Positions 35,834 to 37,280 of a stretch of DNA of 37,280 bases are shown here, in pieces (the stretch's first letter is position 1; the number at the start of each line of letters is the position of its first letter). The stretch is from Leptospiraceae bacterium (GTDB lineage Bacteria; Spirochaetota; Leptospiria; Leptospirales; Leptonemataceae). The notes beneath the pieces were generated by a model that was not told the origin of the DNA, made no database searches, and saw only the letters and a program-made list of their open reading frames with translations. The position numbers were made by a program, and so were the translations under genes. Where the stretch lies: positions 1 to 37,280 of the forward strand of contig JAGRNA010000025.1 of the NCBI GenBank assembly GCA_020441005.1, given 5' to 3'.

Positions 35834-37153
35834 ATGGAAACCAAAGCACCGCCGCTAATCGCCTATGCGATTCCGGTTTTTTTATTGCTCATTTTGATGG
35901 AGGTGCTGATCAGCTGGAGACGCGGCGATGGGCATTATCGCTTGAATGATACCGTCAATAATCTCAGCCTGGGGATCCTTTCCCGCCTCACCGGCATTTT
36001 CCTGGTCGGTTTTCTCTTTGCCGGATACTTTGGATTGTACCACTATTTTTTTCATACAGTCCGGTTGCTTGGCATTCAGGCGGATGGCTTTACGCCGGCC
36101 TTGATTCCCTGGAGCTGGCAAGGCGGATGGGCCGCTTTGCTGGCGATCAGCATCGCCTTTTTGCTGGTTGACCATCAGTACTACTGGTTTCATCGCCTGA
36201 GTCACCAGGTTGCCTTTATCTGGGGTTCACACGAGCCGCATCACCAGAGTGAGGAATACAATCTGAGCGTGGCACTGCGTCAGGGTGCCTTCCAGGGATT
36301 CTTTTCCGCACCCTTTTATTTTCCACTCGCTATGGTGGGTATTGAGCCCTGGCTTTTTCTGGTTTGCAGTCAAATCAATACCATTTATCAGTTCTGGATT
36401 CACACGCGCAGCATTCACCGCCTGGGTTGGCTGGAGGTCTTTTTGAACACACCCAGCCACCACCGGGTGCATCATGGAATCAATCCGCGTTATATTGATA
36501 AAAATCACGCCGGCACATTCATCATTTGGGATAAACTATATGGCACTTTTGAGCCCGAGTCGGAAGAAGTCGTTTATGGGACTGTGGCTCCACTGGCCAG
36601 CTGGAATCCAGTCTGGGCCAATGTACAATACTGGTTTGGTTTGATCCGTCAGGCCGCTCATTTTCCCGTCTGGGGCGACCGGATCCAGTTGTTTTGGCGC
36701 GAACCGGGTTGGAAACCGGCCAGGGCTGGTGGCAAGAAACCAATTCCATTTGTTACAAATCGCAGTCGGCCCAAGTACAATCCTGGTGTTTCAGCGGCCA
36801 GCCAACAATACGCTAGCGCTCTGTTTGCATTGGGACTCGGCAGCACCATCCTGTTATTAATCCTGGCCCTGATGGGTCGCGCCATCAGTCCGGCCGGACT
36901 TTTATCAGGCGGGCTTGCCCTATGGACGCTGTTAAATGCCGGGCTCATCTTTGATTCCAAGACCTGGGTTCGGTGGTCTGAAAATTTCCGCCTGGCCTTT
37001 GTCAGCGGCTTTGCGCTGGCAGTTGCACTCCAGCCTGGATCGTATCAATTGGCATTTGCAATCGTATTTATTTTGAACGGTGGTCAGGCCTTATGGTACT
37101 GGTTCGCTTGCGCTGGCGGTCAGCTGTATCGCAGCTTTTATGCCCGCAGCTGA
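35834..37153 (+). CDS. Fatty acid hydroxylase superfamily protein, alkylglycerol monooxygenase-like
   Basis: Integral membrane di-iron enzyme of 439 residues. Histidine boxes: HRLSH (120-124), HEPHH (133-137) and HRVHH (210-214). Around them are SEEYNLSVALRQG, YQFWIHT, LNTPSHHRVHHGINPRYIDK, and then NHAGTFIIWDKLYGTFEPE, VVYGTV and EPGWKPARAG. This follows animal alkylglycerol monooxygenase (AGMO, about 445 residues) more closely than sterol desaturases, including a C-terminal group of hydrophobic helices (about 330-435). AGMO cleaves ether lipids using tetrahydrobiopterin. Substrate and cofactor here are inferred, not shown. N-terminal helices lie at about 8-27, 45-75 and 98-117. Confidence 0.87.
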   Translation: METKAPPLIAYAIPVFLLLILMEVLISWRRGDGHYRLNDTVNNLSLGILSRLTGIFLVGFLFAGYFGLYHYFFHTVRLLGIQADGFTPALIPWSWQGGWAALLAISIAFLLVDHQYYWFHRLSHQVAFIWGSHEPHHQSEEYNLSVALRQGAFQGFFSAPFYFPLAMVGIEPWLFLVCSQINTIYQFWIHTRSIHRLGWLEVFLNTPSHHRVHHGINPRYIDKNHAGTFIIWDKLYGTFEPESEEVVYGTVAPLASWNPVWANVQYWFGLIRQAAHFPVWGDRIQLFWREPGWKPARAGGKKPIPFVTNRSRPKYNPGVSAASQQYASALFALGLGSTILLLILALMGRAISPAGLLSGGLALWTLLNAGLIFDSKTWVRWSENFRLAFVSGFALAVALQPGSYQLAFAIVFILNGGQALWYWFACAGGQLYRSFYARS

Positions 37154-37155
37154 TG

Positions 37156-37239
37156 TACCCGGGGCGGGACTTGAACCCGCACGGCAATAAAGCCCCAGGA
37201 TTTTAAGTCCTGTATGTCTACCAATTCCATCACCCGGGC
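37156..37239 (-). tRNA. tRNA-Leu (anticodon UAA)
   Basis: Read on the minus strand, the 7-bp acceptor GCCCGGG/CCCGGGT, anticodon stem AGGAC...ATCCT with loop CTTAAAA (anticodon TAA), a long variable arm (class II) and T-loop GGTTCAAGTCC are all visible. The CCA end is not encoded. It ends three bases from the stop of the convergent hydroxylase gene. Confidence 0.93.
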
Positions 37240-37257
37240 AAGGGGCTAAAAAAAATG

Positions 37258-37280
37258 AGGCGTCGGCCGGAATCGAACCG
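37258..37280 (-). tRNA. tRNA 3' part, probably tRNA-Cys (cut by window edge)
   Basis: The minus strand shows a T-loop CGGTTCGATTCCGG, then acceptor CGACGCC and a T discriminator. A GGCG...CGCC acceptor with U73 fits tRNA-Cys. The anticodon lies outside the window, so the identity is tentative. It lies 18 bases upstream of tRNA-Leu in the same direction. Confidence 0.7.

Overview
The window reads as a chromosomal stretch from a Gram-negative bacterium with an outer membrane. It is most likely a Leptospirales-type spirochaete of the Leptonema/Turneriella sort. This placement is inferred from gene content: an lpt/kdsA cluster joined to rpoN, hpf, hprK and HPr, an HrcA/CIRCE-controlled grpE-dnaK-dnaJ block, long lipoproteins, and large signalling fusions. 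No rRNA or other decisive marker is present. Coding density is very high. Many start codons are GTG or TTG, and many neighbouring genes overlap by 1-14 bases. I saw no insertion sequence, phage or CRISPR array, and no gap between genes exceeds about 300 bases.

Layout. Bases 1-306 (minus) hold the N-terminus of a GH63-type glucosidase cut by the window edge. It is divergent from a complete sthA (590-2014). This left block looks different from the rest (planctomycete-like glucosidase) and may be transferred DNA or an assembly join. Bases 2011-4521 encode a GpsA dehydrogenase fused to a PlsB-type acyltransferase. Next come a SpoIIE-type phosphatase with TPRs (minus), a YceI-like lipoprotein whose promoter predicts a leaderless mRNA, ispF and nadA (minus), and a free-standing lipoyl domain protein. 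A 907-residue phosphatase-PAS-GGDEF-EAL fusion (minus) and small secreted or membrane proteins follow.

Bases 12974-19831 (plus) carry an AsmA-like membrane protein, then a heat-shock operon (hrcA, grpE, dnaK, dnaJ) behind a perfect variant CIRCE operator, then a nitroreductase-like gene. Bases 19847-30204 (minus) carry lpdA downstream of a long overlapping gene chain that reads kdsA, lptC, lptA-like, lptB, rpoN, hpf, hprK, HPr, NtrY-like kinase. The chain joins Kdo synthesis and LPS transport to sigma-54, ribosome hibernation and an HPr kinase circuit.

The right end has a GHKL-ATPase/HDOD fusion (plus), an HNH protein and tilS (minus), two small secreted or membrane proteins, manA, and a bacterial relative of alkylglycerol monooxygenase (plus). 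It closes with tRNA-Leu(UAA) and the 3' end of a probable tRNA-Cys (minus).

The most unusual items are three architectures: a 3'-phosphatase/inositol-phosphatase domain fused to an intact EAL c-di-GMP phosphodiesterase, a dehydrogenase-acyltransferase fusion covering two consecutive steps of phospholipid synthesis, and a GHKL ATPase fused to HDOD. The AGMO-like enzyme and a possible frameshifted gene near 12.4-12.7 kb are next in interest.
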